Shown here: in pieces, positions 14,219 to 25,121 of the stretch
Numbering within the stretch: position 1 is the stretch's first letter
How the letters are laid out: every line of letters begins with the position of its first letter
NCBI RefSeq assembly: GCF_000445185.1
Contig: NZ_AVAF01000176.1
Location: 1-55,267 of the forward strand
DNA: 55,267 nucleotides
Origin: Thermoanaerobacter sp. A7A
GTDB lineage: Bacteria; Bacillota; Thermoanaerobacteria; Thermoanaerobacterales; Thermoanaerobacteraceae
Direction: 5' to 3'
Position numbers and translations under genes: made by a program
The notes under the pieces: model-generated
What the model was told of the DNA's origin: nothing
Database searches by the model: none
The model's input: only the letters and a program-made list of their open reading frames with translations

Positions 14219-15147
14219 CTATTCTCCCGTTATGCCAACACTATCTATACTCTCAATCAATCTTTTTTGGATGATAAAATATATTACAAGTAGCGGCAGT
14301 ATTGTCAATAAAGTTCCTGCCATTCTAACAGCCTCGTTTAATCTATCGGTAATAACAACTCAGTGCCAAACATTCTCTGATAAGTATCAACAAATTTTTG
14401 AAGTTGTAGTGGCAAAGTCCTAATAGCATCACCAAAATATAGGGAAGTTAAATAAGTTTCGTTCCAATACCACACCATTGAAAGAGCAAAAGTAATTACA
14501 AAAGCAGGAACTGCCGATGGAATAGCAATCTTTAAAAAAACAATAAAATCATTAGCACCATCAATTTGTGCTGCTTCTTCAGTAGACTTAGGTATCATGC
14601 TAAAAAATTGATAAAAAATCAAAATAAATAATGCTTGATTTATTCCCTGTCCAAATATCGCAGGAACGAAAAAAGCTAAAACATTTTTTAACATGTGTAA
14701 TCTTTGAAATATTAAAAACCTTGGAATCATAAGCAACTGTTGTGGTATTAAAAAAGTTATTATCATCAAAAACAAGAACAGTTTTTTTCCGACGAAATTG
14801 TATCTTGCAAATCCATAGCCTATAAATGCCGAAGATATTACTTGAGCTATTGTTGTAATTAGAGTCACATAAAGTGTCTCATATAAAGTTGGAAAATAAT
14901 TTAAAACCTTCAATGCTTTTGTATAATTGCCATAAAAAATATGCGTTGGAATCCAATTGACCATTGGATTCAGCAAATCGTTTAAGTCTTTCATGCTATT
15001 AGCAAACATATATATAAGCGGATATAAATATACAAAGCCTATACCTATAAGAAGAGAATAAATAACTAAATTAGCTATTAAACCATTTGACTCTTTACTT
15101 CCAAAGAGAATCTTTCGTATTTTCGCAGTATAAAGTACCTCGTTCAT
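14219..15147 (-). pseudogene. MalG-type sugar ABC permease with C-terminal frameshift
   Basis: The first frame (14338-15147, 269 aa) is a normal inner-membrane sugar permease with the EAA loop EEAAQIDGANDFIVFLKIAI. It stops at LLLPID. From the next few bases the expected end continues in another frame: LNEAVRMAGTLLTILPLLVI, then the last helix and SIDSVGITGE, stopping at 14219. Loss of one GATA unit from an ancestral GATAGATA would account for it; adding four bases restores a 310-aa protein of usual family length. The truncated form lacks the last membrane helix and is probably inactive, unless this is a sequencing error. It pairs with the permease gene ending at 15170. Confidence 0.8.
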
Positions 15148-15169
15148 TTAAGCATTCACCTCTTTTCTT

Positions 15170-16012
15170 TTAATCAGATGTTCCTCTTAAAGCAAAAAGT
15201 GCGTAAACCCCTAAAATTATTAAAATAAATATTAAATACAACCAAGCCAAGGCAGCTGCATATCCAAAACCCGTCTCTAATTTAAACATATTTATCTTTA
15301 TAATTGAAGATATAGGATTAAGTTCAAAATTTGATAAAAGAATTACAGTATAAATTATATTCACTACTATTAAAGGCTTTATCGATGGTAAAGTTATTTT
15401 CCAAAAAATTTCCCACATTGTGGCACCATCAATTTTAGCTGCTTCATAAGCATTTACATCCATTTTCTGAAGTCCACTTAAAAAAATTAATATTTGTATT
15501 CCTGAAAACCATAAAATCGATATAATATTTGAAAAAATATAATTCAAAGGCTGAGAAATTATTAAAGGCAAACTTTTTGTCAAATTATTTATATCAACTA
15601 AATCTGCCATACCTGGAATCTTTGTTGCGCCTTGTGATACTAATTCATTTATTACCGGTCCACTGGTTATAACCACGGGTAGAAAAAAGATTGTTCTAAA
15701 TATCCCTTTAAATTTTATTTTTGAATTGAGCAATAACGAAATAATTAAAGCAAAAACTACAATAATAGGTACAGATAAAATCAATTGTATAAAAAATGTA
15801 ACTAATGCATTTAAAAAAGATACATCTGTAAAAAATGCATATTTGTAATTATCAAATTTTACAAATTGAGTTATAATACCCGAATCCGCGGTGATTTTAA
15901 CTTTATTAAAACTTAAATACAAAGAATAAAAGATAGGATAAGCAGTAAATATAAAAAATCCAATAATCCACGGCGCAGCAAAAATATATCCATAAATATT
16001 TTTTCTCTTCAT
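15170..16012 (-). CDS. MalF-type sugar ABC transporter permease
   Basis: The 280-aa membrane protein starts MKRKNIYGYIFAAPWIIGFF. It has about six hydrophobic segments and the ATPase-contact loop [20 protein letters not shown]. It is the first half of the second permease pair in the operon. Its ATG overlaps the stop of the DUF5696-like gene by 4 nt, so translation is coupled. No ATPase gene is in the operon; carbohydrate importers of this class often share an MsmX-type ATPase encoded elsewhere. The partner permease immediately downstream is frameshifted. Confidence 0.88.
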   Translation of the reverse strand: MKRKNIYGYIFAAPWIIGFFIFTAYPIFYSLYLSFNKVKITADSGIITQFVKFDNYKYAFFTDVSFLNALVTFFIQLILSVPIIVVFALIISLLLNSKIKFKGIFRTIFFLPVVITSGPVINELVSQGATKIPGMADLVDINNLTKSLPLIISQPLNYIFSNIISILWFSGIQILIFLSGLQKMDVNAYEAAKIDGATMWEIFWKITLPSIKPLIVVNIIYTVILLSNFELNPISSIIKINMFKLETGFGYAAALAWLYLIFILIILGVYALFALRGTSD

Positions 16013-18297
16013 TTTAAACCACCGCCTAAAATAAGATAATTTTTAGCTTGTACAGTTTTCCCATTGTAAATATAATCTTTGTCCTTATAATTTACAATAA
16101 TCGATACCCCATTAGAATAATCTACCTTAACAACTTTATCATCTAAAATTTCTCTTGAAACAATTTTCTCACCTTTTACGTATTTAAGCGCATTATTTAC
16201 TTTGTTATATTGCCTGATTATTAAGTCTTTCAAATCATAATATCGTGAAGAAATTATATTTTTAGACGGGGTATCTATTAACATATATGAAGGCATATAT
16301 GTTAATAAAAACGACGGATATACTCCATATTCAACCATCCTAAGAGTTTCCTCATTAATATCTGCATAATAATTAGAAATAGGCGCATAAAGGTCAACAT
16401 ATCCCCTTAAAACAATCTGTAAAAACGGCACTGTATCAGTTTCATAAGTATATTGCGATGAATACATAGGGATATCCAAAAAATTGTTAGCATATTTAAA
16501 CAAGTATTCATTAGGTGCATATAATGAAATACTTGTAAAATCTTTGTGCATTTCTTTAAATAATTTTTTATATATATCAATACTTTGCGATCTTGTTACA
16601 TTTCTACCCTCTAAAAAGTTAGAAAACAAAACAGATGGCGTTGTGTTTACAGCTATTGAAGAAATATTATATTTTTTGAAATTCTCTCTATCCATCTCAA
16701 ATTTTTTTAAAGCTGCACCAGGTGATAGATAAAAATAATCTTTTAAATCTTTGCCCTTGTTAAATTGTATTGGCCTTTTGTTAATTTTATAAGCAATATC
16801 TGTACGTGGGTTATAGCCTCCAGCTCCTTGATAAGCAGTGGTAAAATCTGTAAATGATGCAATTTGAATATCATCAACCTTTTTTCCATCAAAAAAATCT
16901 TTAAAGTCATTATAATTCCCAAGCCTTCCATCGAAAGGAAATAATTGAGGTAAAGTTCCTGTATAGCCTCCTCTTGTAATACCTTTATAGATAACTAAAA
17001 AATTCGGAATACCAGATTTTTTAAGATCGTCAAGAATATATTCTGCTTGTTTTACTTTTGTCATCACAACAATACTATTCCATATGATCCCTTTTTTCAT
17101 TTCTCCACCGAAAAACTCTATTCTTAGTGGAATTCCTCTATCATTGCGATCTATAATATTAGGAGATAATAATCCTCTATTTATTAAATCTTGTTGATAC
17201 CTTTTTGCCATACCAACATAATCTGCTTCATTATTACTTAAAAATGCAATTTTTATTTTTATATCAAACCTGTTCTTATCTTTTTGATAGGTTAAAAATC
17301 CATCCATATTCTTACTAATTGGCTGAAAATATTTATTTCTATAAACAAACTCAGAAGTAACCCAATTAAAATCTGTAGAAACACCTGCAGGATAACAAAC
17401 AATATTTGCATATTCTGCTCCACTTTCAATGATTGCCAAATACCCATCTTTCCCTACGTTATGAATCATACCATAGACCGGTATAAAAATTCTTTTAGGT
17501 GATACATTTGTTAAGTTATTAATAAAATTGCTTTTACTGTTTTCCTGCGTATTACTTATTGCCTCGTCATTGCCATAAATTCTCGCCACATAAGGTTCAT
17601 CAATTTCTTTTACAGGTTTATTAAACCTTATTAGTGCACCACTGCCATCCGGAATAAATATATATCCATTTCTTTCTCCATCTTTAACAGCCCCTAAAAA
17701 GGGAAATAATTCTATTGAAGCTAATGACCCCTTAGAATCTTTAATTGATTCATAAGGTACCTTAACATCTAAGCTGTCATCATTTAGCCTGAGATAAATA
17801 TCAAAGCTTATCCCAATGTCTTTAAAATCAACATTGGCTTTTACACCATCCTCTATTTTGTCGAAACTTAGATTAACATTTTTATCATATATTGTAGCTT
17901 GTCTCTTGTTAAAATTCGTATCATAATAATATATAACCACTAAAGACTTAGCAAATCTTTGCCATTCTTCATTAAGTCTCTCTTTCTCCGTATTTTCCAA
18001 GTTAAAATTCCACACATATCCTGTAACTTTATTTTTTATTTTTATAGAAAAAGGATTTCTATCAATGTACAATGAGAGATGGTTATTTTCTGCTACTTTT
18101 TCATATTGAACCCCTATACTTCCAATTGTTACATTATTATTTTGTTTTTCATCTTTTTGTGTAAAATTATTTGTATTTACAGAAATATATAGATTTTCAT
18201 TATTAGCATAAGCATGGCTCTGTTTTCTAGCAATAAAAAACATAGGTGTTAAAAAAAAGCTCAATAACAAAATCACGACTAAAATTTTTTTAAACAC
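16009..18297 (-). CDS. Large secreted DUF5696-like protein of the sugar-uptake operon
   Basis: The 762-aa protein starts at GTG (AGAGGTGG upstream) with a signal sequence or anchor (residues about 1-30). The mature part has an N-terminal beta-rich half with GYIFIPDGSGALIRF. A second half, VYGMIHNVGKDGYLAIIESG then LRIEFFGGEMKKG, looks like a barrel-type glycoside-hydrolase fold. I recall this pattern as DUF5696, often found beside sugar ABC transporters in Bacilli and Clostridia. No activity is established to my knowledge. It could be an extracellular glycosidase or a glycan-binding scaffold. Its end overlaps the next permease and its start overlaps the NHL gene, which shows tight co-expression. 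Confidence 0.65.
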   Translation of the reverse strand: MFKKILVVILLLSFFLTPMFFIARKQSHAYANNENLYISVNTNNFTQKDEKQNNNVTIGSIGVQYEKVAENNHLSLYIDRNPFSIKIKNKVTGYVWNFNLENTEKERLNEEWQRFAKSLVVIYYYDTNFNKRQATIYDKNVNLSFDKIEDGVKANVDFKDIGISFDIYLRLNDDSLDVKVPYESIKDSKGSLASIELFPFLGAVKDGERNGYIFIPDGSGALIRFNKPVKEIDEPYVARIYGNDEAISNTQENSKSNFINNLTNVSPKRIFIPVYGMIHNVGKDGYLAIIESGAEYANIVCYPAGVSTDFNWVTSEFVYRNKYFQPISKNMDGFLTYQKDKNRFDIKIKIAFLSNNEADYVGMAKRYQQDLINRGLLSPNIIDRNDRGIPLRIEFFGGEMKKGIIWNSIVVMTKVKQAEYILDDLKKSGIPNFLVIYKGITRGGYTGTLPQLFPFDGRLGNYNDFKDFFDGKKVDDIQIASFTDFTTAYQGAGGYNPRTDIAYKINKRPIQFNKGKDLKDYFYLSPGAALKKFEMDRENFKKYNISSIAVNTTPSVLFSNFLEGRNVTRSQSIDIYKKLFKEMHKDFTSISLYAPNEYLFKYANNFLDIPMYSSQYTYETDTVPFLQIVLRGYVDLYAPISNYYADINEETLRMVEYGVYPSFLLTYMPSYMLIDTPSKNIISSRYYDLKDLIIRQYNKVNNALKYVKGEKIVSREILDDKVVKVDYSNGVSIIVNYKDKDYIYNGKTVQAKNYLILGGGLK

Positions 18298-20317
18298 GGG
18301 TTACCACCTCTTGAATAATGTCATATATAAACACGTATAATTGATTCCAGACCACATATAAAACAAAAGCTACCAAAACAACAATCACCATCGAAAAAAG
18401 AGTCGTAAATATATTCGCAAGTGCACCAAAGTAAGAATAATCATGTATTTGTACAATCATAATATATATCAGAACAATCGACCAAACAATTGCTAATTTA
18501 AATCCAAAGTCATATAGAAAAATTTCATTTAATGTCAAAACATTTGAAAGTAGCACCAAAGGTATACTAAATACTATATAGGGTGATAAAGCATAAGCAA
18601 TGCCCACGTATATATCCCTAAATCGTCCTTCTCCTTCAGTTATATTGCTTACTAAATAATTCATAACTATCCAAAGTAACAAAGGTATAAAAATTTTCAA
18701 TCCTTCTGCAAATATGGATACATTTTGTAAATCAACATCATTAAATATAAAACCAGTATAATAAATCCTAATAACTTGTATTACAAAAATCAAAATATAC
18801 AATATTGTAGCAGCAGCAATTCCTGGTTTATTTTCCCAATGCAATTCGTAAAAGGAATCAATTGGATGCTTTAAAAACTTGAATATCATATTTAAGTCTC
18901 TTACAATCTTAATGTTAAAAAATCGAATATAAACTCTTTTTAAAGGATATAAAAAGTTTGTTTTTTTATTTATAAAAAACAATATTCTATATAGCACCCA
19001 TAGACTAAAAAATATAGCTATAAACTTCCCTAGATTTTTCATTAAATAATTTTGTCTTATTTCCCAAAAAGCATTTGAATATTCCTTTTTATCTTTCGCT
19101 AACTTAAATTCTAATAAAGCTTTTTCATATTCTTGCTGCTTATAATAGGCTTTTCCCATAGCTTTATGAGCCAAAAGAAAATCACTGTTCATTCTCAAAA
19201 CATTTTGCCAATGTTTCTGGCTTTCCACATATAGTCCTTGATTGTAAAGATAAAGTCCTTTATGTATCTCATTTGCATACTCCGTAGGCTTAAAAACAGT
19301 TATATTTCCCAAATCTTTGTCAAGTACATAAACTCTTCCTTCTTTATCCACAACAATACTTGAAGGATTTTTAAATAACCCGACTCTTAAACCTGTTGTA
19401 CTTTTATTTCCAAAAACAAACAACAAATTCCCAAAATTATCATACTCATAAACAAATCCATTGTCATCCACAGTGAAAATATTTCCATTATCGTCAACCG
19501 TAATATCGACATCATTAGGAAAAAACTTTTTATCTTTTTCAAACATATCAAGTCCAGCAACATTTAACTTTTTTATGTTTTGACTCTTTATATCTCTCGT
19601 ATCAGTGTAAATTATAGACTGATCATCTATTGCTATATTATCTGGGGAAGGAGGAACTATTTTAAACAACTGACTTATCTGAGATTCGGTATAAAAAAAT
19701 CTTTGCAGTATTTTTAAAAAACCTAGATTTGTAGTGTTAACTCCAAAATAGCCTAAAAATTCTCCATCTTTGTTAAGCTGTATTACACCGTTGGTAGAAC
19801 CTTCGCTTATCACGTATATATTATCTCTTTTATCAACAACTAATTTTTTGGGTTTAAATTTCGATTCCTTCCCAAATAAAGGAGAGATTGGCTTCTTAAA
19901 AGTTTTTAAAAGTTTTCCTGTTTTATCAAAAATATATACAGCTTCATTCCCATAGTCAGCAACATAAATATATCCTTCATCATTGACAAATAAGCCAGTT
20001 GGCTGATTTAAGATACCTTTTCCAATATTCTTAACTTCACTTCCAGCTTTATTTATTATAGATATTGCACCATTCCCTGTATCTGCAATATATTTATTCC
20101 CTTCTTTATCTATAAATAAATCTTCTGGATTGTTGAAATTTCCATATATTACTTCCACCGGCACATAAGGAATTTGTGTAAGAACAATCTTCCCGTCAGG
20201 ATTCATCGTCCACACAGAATACGGAACATCAGAAAAAGCAAAGGAGGGAATTAGTGTTGATATTAATAAAAAAATTACTATAATAAATTGTTTTCTTTTT
20301 TTATTCATTTCTATCAC
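18290..20317 (-). CDS. NHL-propeller, TPR and Yip1 membrane fusion protein
   Basis: The 675-aa protein has a signal sequence (residues about 9-30). Repeated NHL/beta-propeller units follow (NPEDLFIDKEGNKYIADTGN, QPTGLFVNDEGYIYVADYGN, NPSSIVVDKEGRVYVLDKD; about 55-345). Next come one or two TPR helices (about 355-405), a membrane helix (about 420-440) and a C-terminal Yip1-type domain with about five membrane segments (about 490-675). The propeller would face outside. Yip1 domains are of unknown function in bacteria. Its place between two permease pairs suggests a role in organising or gating glycan capture at the membrane, but this is inference. Confidence 0.75.
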   Translation of the reverse strand: MIEMNKKRKQFIIVIFLLISTLIPSFAFSDVPYSVWTMNPDGKIVLTQIPYVPVEVIYGNFNNPEDLFIDKEGNKYIADTGNGAISIINKAGSEVKNIGKGILNQPTGLFVNDEGYIYVADYGNEAVYIFDKTGKLLKTFKKPISPLFGKESKFKPKKLVVDKRDNIYVISEGSTNGVIQLNKDGEFLGYFGVNTTNLGFLKILQRFFYTESQISQLFKIVPPSPDNIAIDDQSIIYTDTRDIKSQNIKKLNVAGLDMFEKDKKFFPNDVDITVDDNGNIFTVDDNGFVYEYDNFGNLLFVFGNKSTTGLRVGLFKNPSSIVVDKEGRVYVLDKDLGNITVFKPTEYANEIHKGLYLYNQGLYVESQKHWQNVLRMNSDFLLAHKAMGKAYYKQQEYEKALLEFKLAKDKKEYSNAFWEIRQNYLMKNLGKFIAIFFSLWVLYRILFFINKKTNFLYPLKRVYIRFFNIKIVRDLNMIFKFLKHPIDSFYELHWENKPGIAAATILYILIFVIQVIRIYYTGFIFNDVDLQNVSIFAEGLKIFIPLLLWIVMNYLVSNITEGEGRFRDIYVGIAYALSPYIVFSIPLVLLSNVLTLNEIFLYDFGFKLAIVWSIVLIYIMIVQIHDYSYFGALANIFTTLFSMVIVVLVAFVLYVVWNQLYVFIYDIIQEVVTRV

Positions 20318-20321
20318 CTAT

Positions 20322-21197
20322 CTATTTAATTCCAGAATAAGCCATTGTATTCATAACATTACTTTGCAAAATTATGAAGATAACAAGGTTCGGTATAAAC
20401 ATTATTAAAGTTGCAGCTGCAGCCATACCTTGACCAGCAACCGTATTACCTACATTTGATGTAAGCGTGCTCATATAAAATGCAAATGTCCGCAAACTTT
20501 CATTATTGACATATAAATTTGACGTTTCAATATTATTCCATGCAATTTGGAACGATAAAATTGCAACTGTAGCAATAGCAGGCTTGATTAGTGGTAAAAT
20601 AATTTTTCTATAAATATAAAAACTTGATGCTCCATCAATTTTTGCAGCCTCTATTAATGAATCAGGTATTTGATCTAAAAACTGTTTAATCAAAAATAAT
20701 CCCACTGGCATAGCCATTAACGGCAAAATGTGTGCAAAATAAGTATCTATAATGTGAAGCTTTGAAATTAAAAGATATCTCGGTATAGTAACAGCTGTAC
20801 TTACAAACATTAAAGCTAATGTATTAATCTCAAAAATAATATTTTTAAGTTTAAATTTCATTTTGGACAGAGCAAAAGCCGCTGCAGTACTAATGAAAAT
20901 TGTAATAATCATAATAGTTGAAGTAACAAAGATACTATTAAAAAGATATCTTGTTACCGGAATACCACTTTCACTAGTAGCACTAAATAAATTTCTAAAA
21001 TTTTGCAATGTCGGCTTCTGTGGAAAAAAAGTAGGTGGAAATGCAAATAACTCATCCAAAGGTTTAAACGCGTGAGAAAAAATAAAAATAATCGGCAAAA
21101 TCATGAAAATAGCTAAAGGTATTAAAATTATATAAAAAGGCAGTTGACTTTTATCAAATTTAGCAGGATTAATTTTGGTACCACTAAAAGATGCCAT
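20322..21197 (-). CDS. MalG-type sugar ABC transporter permease (intact)
   Basis: The 291-aa inner-membrane protein has the usual six hydrophobic segments and the EAA loop [20 protein letters not shown], followed by the typical C-terminus ending [10 protein letters not shown]. It is the second half of the first permease pair, 15 nt after the MalF-type gene. Unlike the other MalG-type gene in this operon its reading frame is complete, so at least one importer can be assembled. Confidence 0.9.
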   Translation of the reverse strand: MASFSGTKINPAKFDKSQLPFYIILIPLAIFMILPIIFIFSHAFKPLDELFAFPPTFFPQKPTLQNFRNLFSATSESGIPVTRYLFNSIFVTSTIMIITIFISTAAAFALSKMKFKLKNIIFEINTLALMFVSTAVTIPRYLLISKLHIIDTYFAHILPLMAMPVGLFLIKQFLDQIPDSLIEAAKIDGASSFYIYRKIILPLIKPAIATVAILSFQIAWNNIETSNLYVNNESLRTFAFYMSTLTSNVGNTVAGQGMAAAATLIMFIPNLVIFIILQSNVMNTMAYSGIK

Positions 21198-21212
21198 AGC
21201 TCTACCCCTCCT

Positions 21213-22127
21213 TCAATCATTTTCTCCAAATAATCTCCAAGCAACTTTTGATATCCAGTAAACCATAAGCAATAAAATAACTGAAATAGCTGCTGCATAA
21301 CCCATTTCATATCGTATAATACCATAATCTTCAATATGGTTAACTATCAGTTGTCCTGCATAATTAGGTGTTGGATTAGCGCCAGACAGCATAACTCCAA
21401 TCGCACCATTTTGGAACGTATTTACTACTGCCATAACTGCACCAAAAAGCATCTGTGGTTTCATCGATGGAATAGTTATATAAACTATTTCTTGTAATCT
21501 ATTGCTAATTCCATCAATATAACCTGCTTCATACAAGGTAGGGTCAATGTTTAAGACTCCAGCTAACATCGCTAAAAAACCTAAACCCATACTGCTCCAT
21601 AAAGACACTATTATCATTATTGGCATTAAATAATGTGGAGATTGTAGCCATTGAATTGGTTGATTTATAATTCCTAAGCTTAGTAATAAGCTGTTTAAAT
21701 AACCTGTTTGGTCTCCATTAAAAATTACTGTCCATACAACGGCCATCGCTATTCCTGTCGTCATAGAGGGAGAATAGATTAAAAGTGCTAATATAGTTCT
21801 GGGAAGTTTTGGAATTTGTGCTAGCATCCATGCCAACAAAAAAGACAGAATATATCCGCCCGGTCCTACAATTAAAGCAAACTTAATAGTGTTAGGCAAA
21901 ACATACTGCATAAATACATCATCATTTGTAATAAGATCTATATAATTTTTTAGCCCAATAAATTTTGGGAATTGAAGCCCATTAAAATTTGTAAAAGACA
22001 ATATTATCGCAATAATAATAGGAAATACAATAAAAGTAGCAAATAAAATCAAGTAGGGCAGCATAAAAAGATATGGTTCTTTTGAAGTTGTATTTCTTTT
22101 TATAATACTCATACTATTTTTTATCAT
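21213..22127 (-). CDS. MalF-type sugar ABC transporter permease
   Basis: The 304-aa membrane protein begins with a short basic N-terminus, then [20 protein letters not shown]. It has the EAA-type loop [20 protein letters not shown], where Gly replaces the second Ala. Its start overlaps the end of the 990-aa binding-protein gene by 14 nt, which links it functionally to that protein. With the following MalG-type permease it should form the channel of a high-molecular-weight oligosaccharide importer. Confidence 0.9.
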   Translation of the reverse strand: MIKNSMSIIKRNTTSKEPYLFMLPYLILFATFIVFPIIIAIILSFTNFNGLQFPKFIGLKNYIDLITNDDVFMQYVLPNTIKFALIVGPGGYILSFLLAWMLAQIPKLPRTILALLIYSPSMTTGIAMAVVWTVIFNGDQTGYLNSLLLSLGIINQPIQWLQSPHYLMPIMIIVSLWSSMGLGFLAMLAGVLNIDPTLYEAGYIDGISNRLQEIVYITIPSMKPQMLFGAVMAVVNTFQNGAIGVMLSGANPTPNYAGQLIVNHIEDYGIIRYEMGYAAAISVILLLMVYWISKVAWRLFGEND

Positions 22128-25086
22128 TTTTCATCCATCCCTCTACCATCTCAACAGTAGGTATTTTATATGGTTTTATAACTTTGCTATCTTTGATATA
22201 ACCAAACTCTTCCATTTTGCGCCTTATCTCTCTATTTACAACAATCGTCGCATCATCAATAGCACTTCGAGGGTTTTCACCATCAAAAACAATTTTGTTC
22301 CATATATTGCTTATTTCTCTTTCTAACATATAGCTGCCCGGAGTTTTTGGTACTTCTTTTATCCATTTCCACTGTTCTAAAATAACTTCTTTTTGCTTTG
22401 GATCTAATGGAAGCTTCTTGAAAGCTTCTATATTTGCAGTATTCCAGAGATATTCATCCCCATAGGATAGTCTTAAATTATTTGCAAATTCTATTTGTGT
22501 ATCCGTAGACATCCACCATTTTAAAAACTCCCAAGTTTCATTTTTTTTATTGCTTTTATTAAAAATAACACAAGATTGTGCAGAACCAGGCACCCACCTT
22601 TCTACCTCTCCATTTTTATTGACTACCCCCGGATAAAGGCTTATGTCCCAAAGCCCCTTAATTTCCGGAGCCGCTGTTAAAAGCTGAACATAAGTTGTGA
22701 AATTTGATATACCTATTGGCAAAGTACCGTATCGAAAATGGTTATAGAAGTTTGGTACTTGCATCGGCAAGCTATAAGTAGTAAACAATTCACTCATAAG
22801 CTCAATGCCTTTCAATGCTTCTTCACTATTTATTGCCGTACTCATTCCATCGCTGCTATATAATTGTCCATTATATTGATAAATAAAAGGCACTGTTACC
22901 ATAAAAGGCTTAAACCCACCATAACCAGCTATAGGTGCATAAAAATTCATACCGTATCTCTGCAATTCAGGCAAAATTTTTATAACATCATTCCAATTAT
23001 CTGGAACAGGTAAATTTAATTTATCAAATATATCTTTTCTGTAAAATAACACCCAGAAATCCTGTGTTTCAGGAATCCCATAAACTTTGTCGTCTATAAT
23101 GTAAGGAAGAAATGCACCAGCTGAAAAAACTCTTATAAATTTATCAAAATCTTTAAATTGCCTTAAATCATAAACGGCTCCTCTTATAGCTAATTCATAA
23201 GGTAACCAATTGCTTATTCCTAATGCTGCATCTGGCTGCTCACCTGCTGCATTGGCCAATATCAACTTTCCTTCATCAGGCATAATAGAAAAATTAACTT
23301 TATAACCCGTCTTTGTAGTAAACTCATTATCCGCCATTTTTTGCATTAACTCTACATAAGGTCTTGGCCTATTAACCCATATATTTATCTCATTTCCTGT
23401 ATTAGCAACCATTTGATACGGATTATTGTAAAAAGACAATATAAATCTTTCGATACTATCTTTTAATTTAGTTAAAAGTCCGACATTTGGTTTTGGTAAA
23501 ATAACTTTACCACTATATACATATATTTTATTAACGGAAAATGGATTGTCTTCTAAACTATTTGCCAAAGTGCTAAGATATTCTAATACCGAAGAAGATC
23601 CTTCTGACAACATAGTGAGCCTTTTTGGAATATCATTTGGCTTTTCCCGTAATTTTTTTAATTGAGTAATTGACATTTTTATAAGAGTGGCTTCCATTGA
23701 ATCTTGCTGAGTTTTATCGATAGCATTTAAATATTGTAATTCTTGTTTTAACTGGACTTCCCAGTTATACAATCTATCATTTATATCCGGTATATAGTCC
23801 GTAATTGTCCAATCTCGATAAAGGTCAATATTATTGCCAGTAAGCTTCCTTATATCTAGAGACAAATTATTAATTTCTTTGATAATTTCATTAGTTTTTT
23901 CAATTACTTGTTTAAAAGGCGAAGCATTTACTTCCAAAGTTATAAAGTGCTTTCCTTTAGTTAAATAAAACTTGTATGGTTTACCTTCTTCATCTGATAA
24001 CACATAATTACTCCAATTAGTGGAAAACATAAATCGAATTTGCTTTGCTTCTTCAAAAGGTATTTTACCATCAATGTATAAAGTTCTAAAAACCGGCCTA
24101 TTAACTTTTAAGTCTTGCCTGCCTTTTAAAGCAATATTATAATATCCATCTTTTTCAATATTGATTTCCCAAGTTACTTTTTCCCCTGATTTATTCCAGG
24201 ATTTCCCATCAACAATATTAAACAAATCATATTTTACACTGTAAGGAGATAAATCTACATCTCTTTCTGCTTTAATCCTTGTCCTTAAATTGTTTTTGCT
24301 ATATATTTTTTCACCATCATACGAATGGAAAAAGTCAAATGCTTTATCACTTGAAACTTGATTTAAATATTGTTGATAATTAATGATATTTTCTTCAGAT
24401 TTTATATAAGCATCACCAACAATAGCATCTTCTCCTATATTAGAAATAGTAATTATATTCCAACCTTTTTTTAGATAAAACTTTAAAGGACTGCTCTCCA
24501 AGTGCATTGGATCTTGTACATCTTCATTATACCATTTAAATATTTTTATTTGTCTTGGGAGGATCTGATTTCCGTATCTGTCAGTATCAAATACTTCTTT
24601 GGCATATTTCCAATCGTAAGGAAAAGCAATCCTCCTTGATTCATAAAACTGAAAATTATTATTTACTTTTATTGAAACTTCAAAATTTTCGCTAGAATCA
24701 TCAACTGGATAATAATCCAATGCCAAAATATATAAAGCATCATTTTCCACATTTACCCTAAAGGAAATTTCAGAACCGCTTTTAAAATAGACAGCCTTAC
24801 CATTATATCCTTTGTTTTTAGGAAATTCGAGGAAATAAGCACCACCCTTTAATAGAAATTCAGAAGCCGGTACAGTCATATTAAACTGCACAGAATCTGC
24901 TATACCTAAACTACGCCACTGCTCTAAAACTTTGTAATATTGGGGTTCCAATAAAATGTTATTCGTAACCTTTGAAGTAGTTTTTACAGTATTCTTTGTC
25001 GAGTTATCTGCTTTTACATAAGTAGGATAGAAAACACTAGAGAGAAGAATTGATGTAATTAAAATAAATATAATTACTTTTCTCAT
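22114..25086 (-). CDS. 990-aa fusion of carbohydrate-binding-like domains and an ABC solute-binding domain
   Basis: A signal peptide (residues about 1-26, no lipobox Cys) is followed by two beta-rich segments (about 60-225 and 265-390) of galactose-binding or jelly-roll type. A helical linker (about 395-500) leads into a full family 1-type solute-binding domain (about 570-990; [60 protein letters not shown]). Typical binding proteins have about 430 residues, so the N-terminal half is extra. It probably holds long or branched glycans before transfer. Without a lipid anchor, attachment to the cell may depend on other operon proteins. A standard lipoprotein binding protein is encoded just upstream. 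Confidence 0.8.
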   Translation of the reverse strand: MRKVIIFILITSILLSSVFYPTYVKADNSTKNTVKTTSKVTNNILLEPQYYKVLEQWRSLGIADSVQFNMTVPASEFLLKGGAYFLEFPKNKGYNGKAVYFKSGSEISFRVNVENDALYILALDYYPVDDSSENFEVSIKVNNNFQFYESRRIAFPYDWKYAKEVFDTDRYGNQILPRQIKIFKWYNEDVQDPMHLESSPLKFYLKKGWNIITISNIGEDAIVGDAYIKSEENIINYQQYLNQVSSDKAFDFFHSYDGEKIYSKNNLRTRIKAERDVDLSPYSVKYDLFNIVDGKSWNKSGEKVTWEINIEKDGYYNIALKGRQDLKVNRPVFRTLYIDGKIPFEEAKQIRFMFSTNWSNYVLSDEEGKPYKFYLTKGKHFITLEVNASPFKQVIEKTNEIIKEINNLSLDIRKLTGNNIDLYRDWTITDYIPDINDRLYNWEVQLKQELQYLNAIDKTQQDSMEATLIKMSITQLKKLREKPNDIPKRLTMLSEGSSSVLEYLSTLANSLEDNPFSVNKIYVYSGKVILPKPNVGLLTKLKDSIERFILSFYNNPYQMVANTGNEINIWVNRPRPYVELMQKMADNEFTTKTGYKVNFSIMPDEGKLILANAAGEQPDAALGISNWLPYELAIRGAVYDLRQFKDFDKFIRVFSAGAFLPYIIDDKVYGIPETQDFWVLFYRKDIFDKLNLPVPDNWNDVIKILPELQRYGMNFYAPIAGYGGFKPFMVTVPFIYQYNGQLYSSDGMSTAINSEEALKGIELMSELFTTYSLPMQVPNFYNHFRYGTLPIGISNFTTYVQLLTAAPEIKGLWDISLYPGVVNKNGEVERWVPGSAQSCVIFNKSNKKNETWEFLKWWMSTDTQIEFANNLRLSYGDEYLWNTANIEAFKKLPLDPKQKEVILEQWKWIKEVPKTPGSYMLEREISNIWNKIVFDGENPRSAIDDATIVVNREIRRKMEEFGYIKDSKVIKPYKIPTVEMVEGWMKNDKK

Positions 25087-25121
25087 TTGTACCGGCCTCC
25101 TGAATATAAAAGTAAACAGTC

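Noticed and set aside
16743-16931. 62-aa minus-strand open frame inside the DUF5696-like gene
   Set aside because: It lies in another frame of a clear long coding sequence and lacks its own ribosome site.
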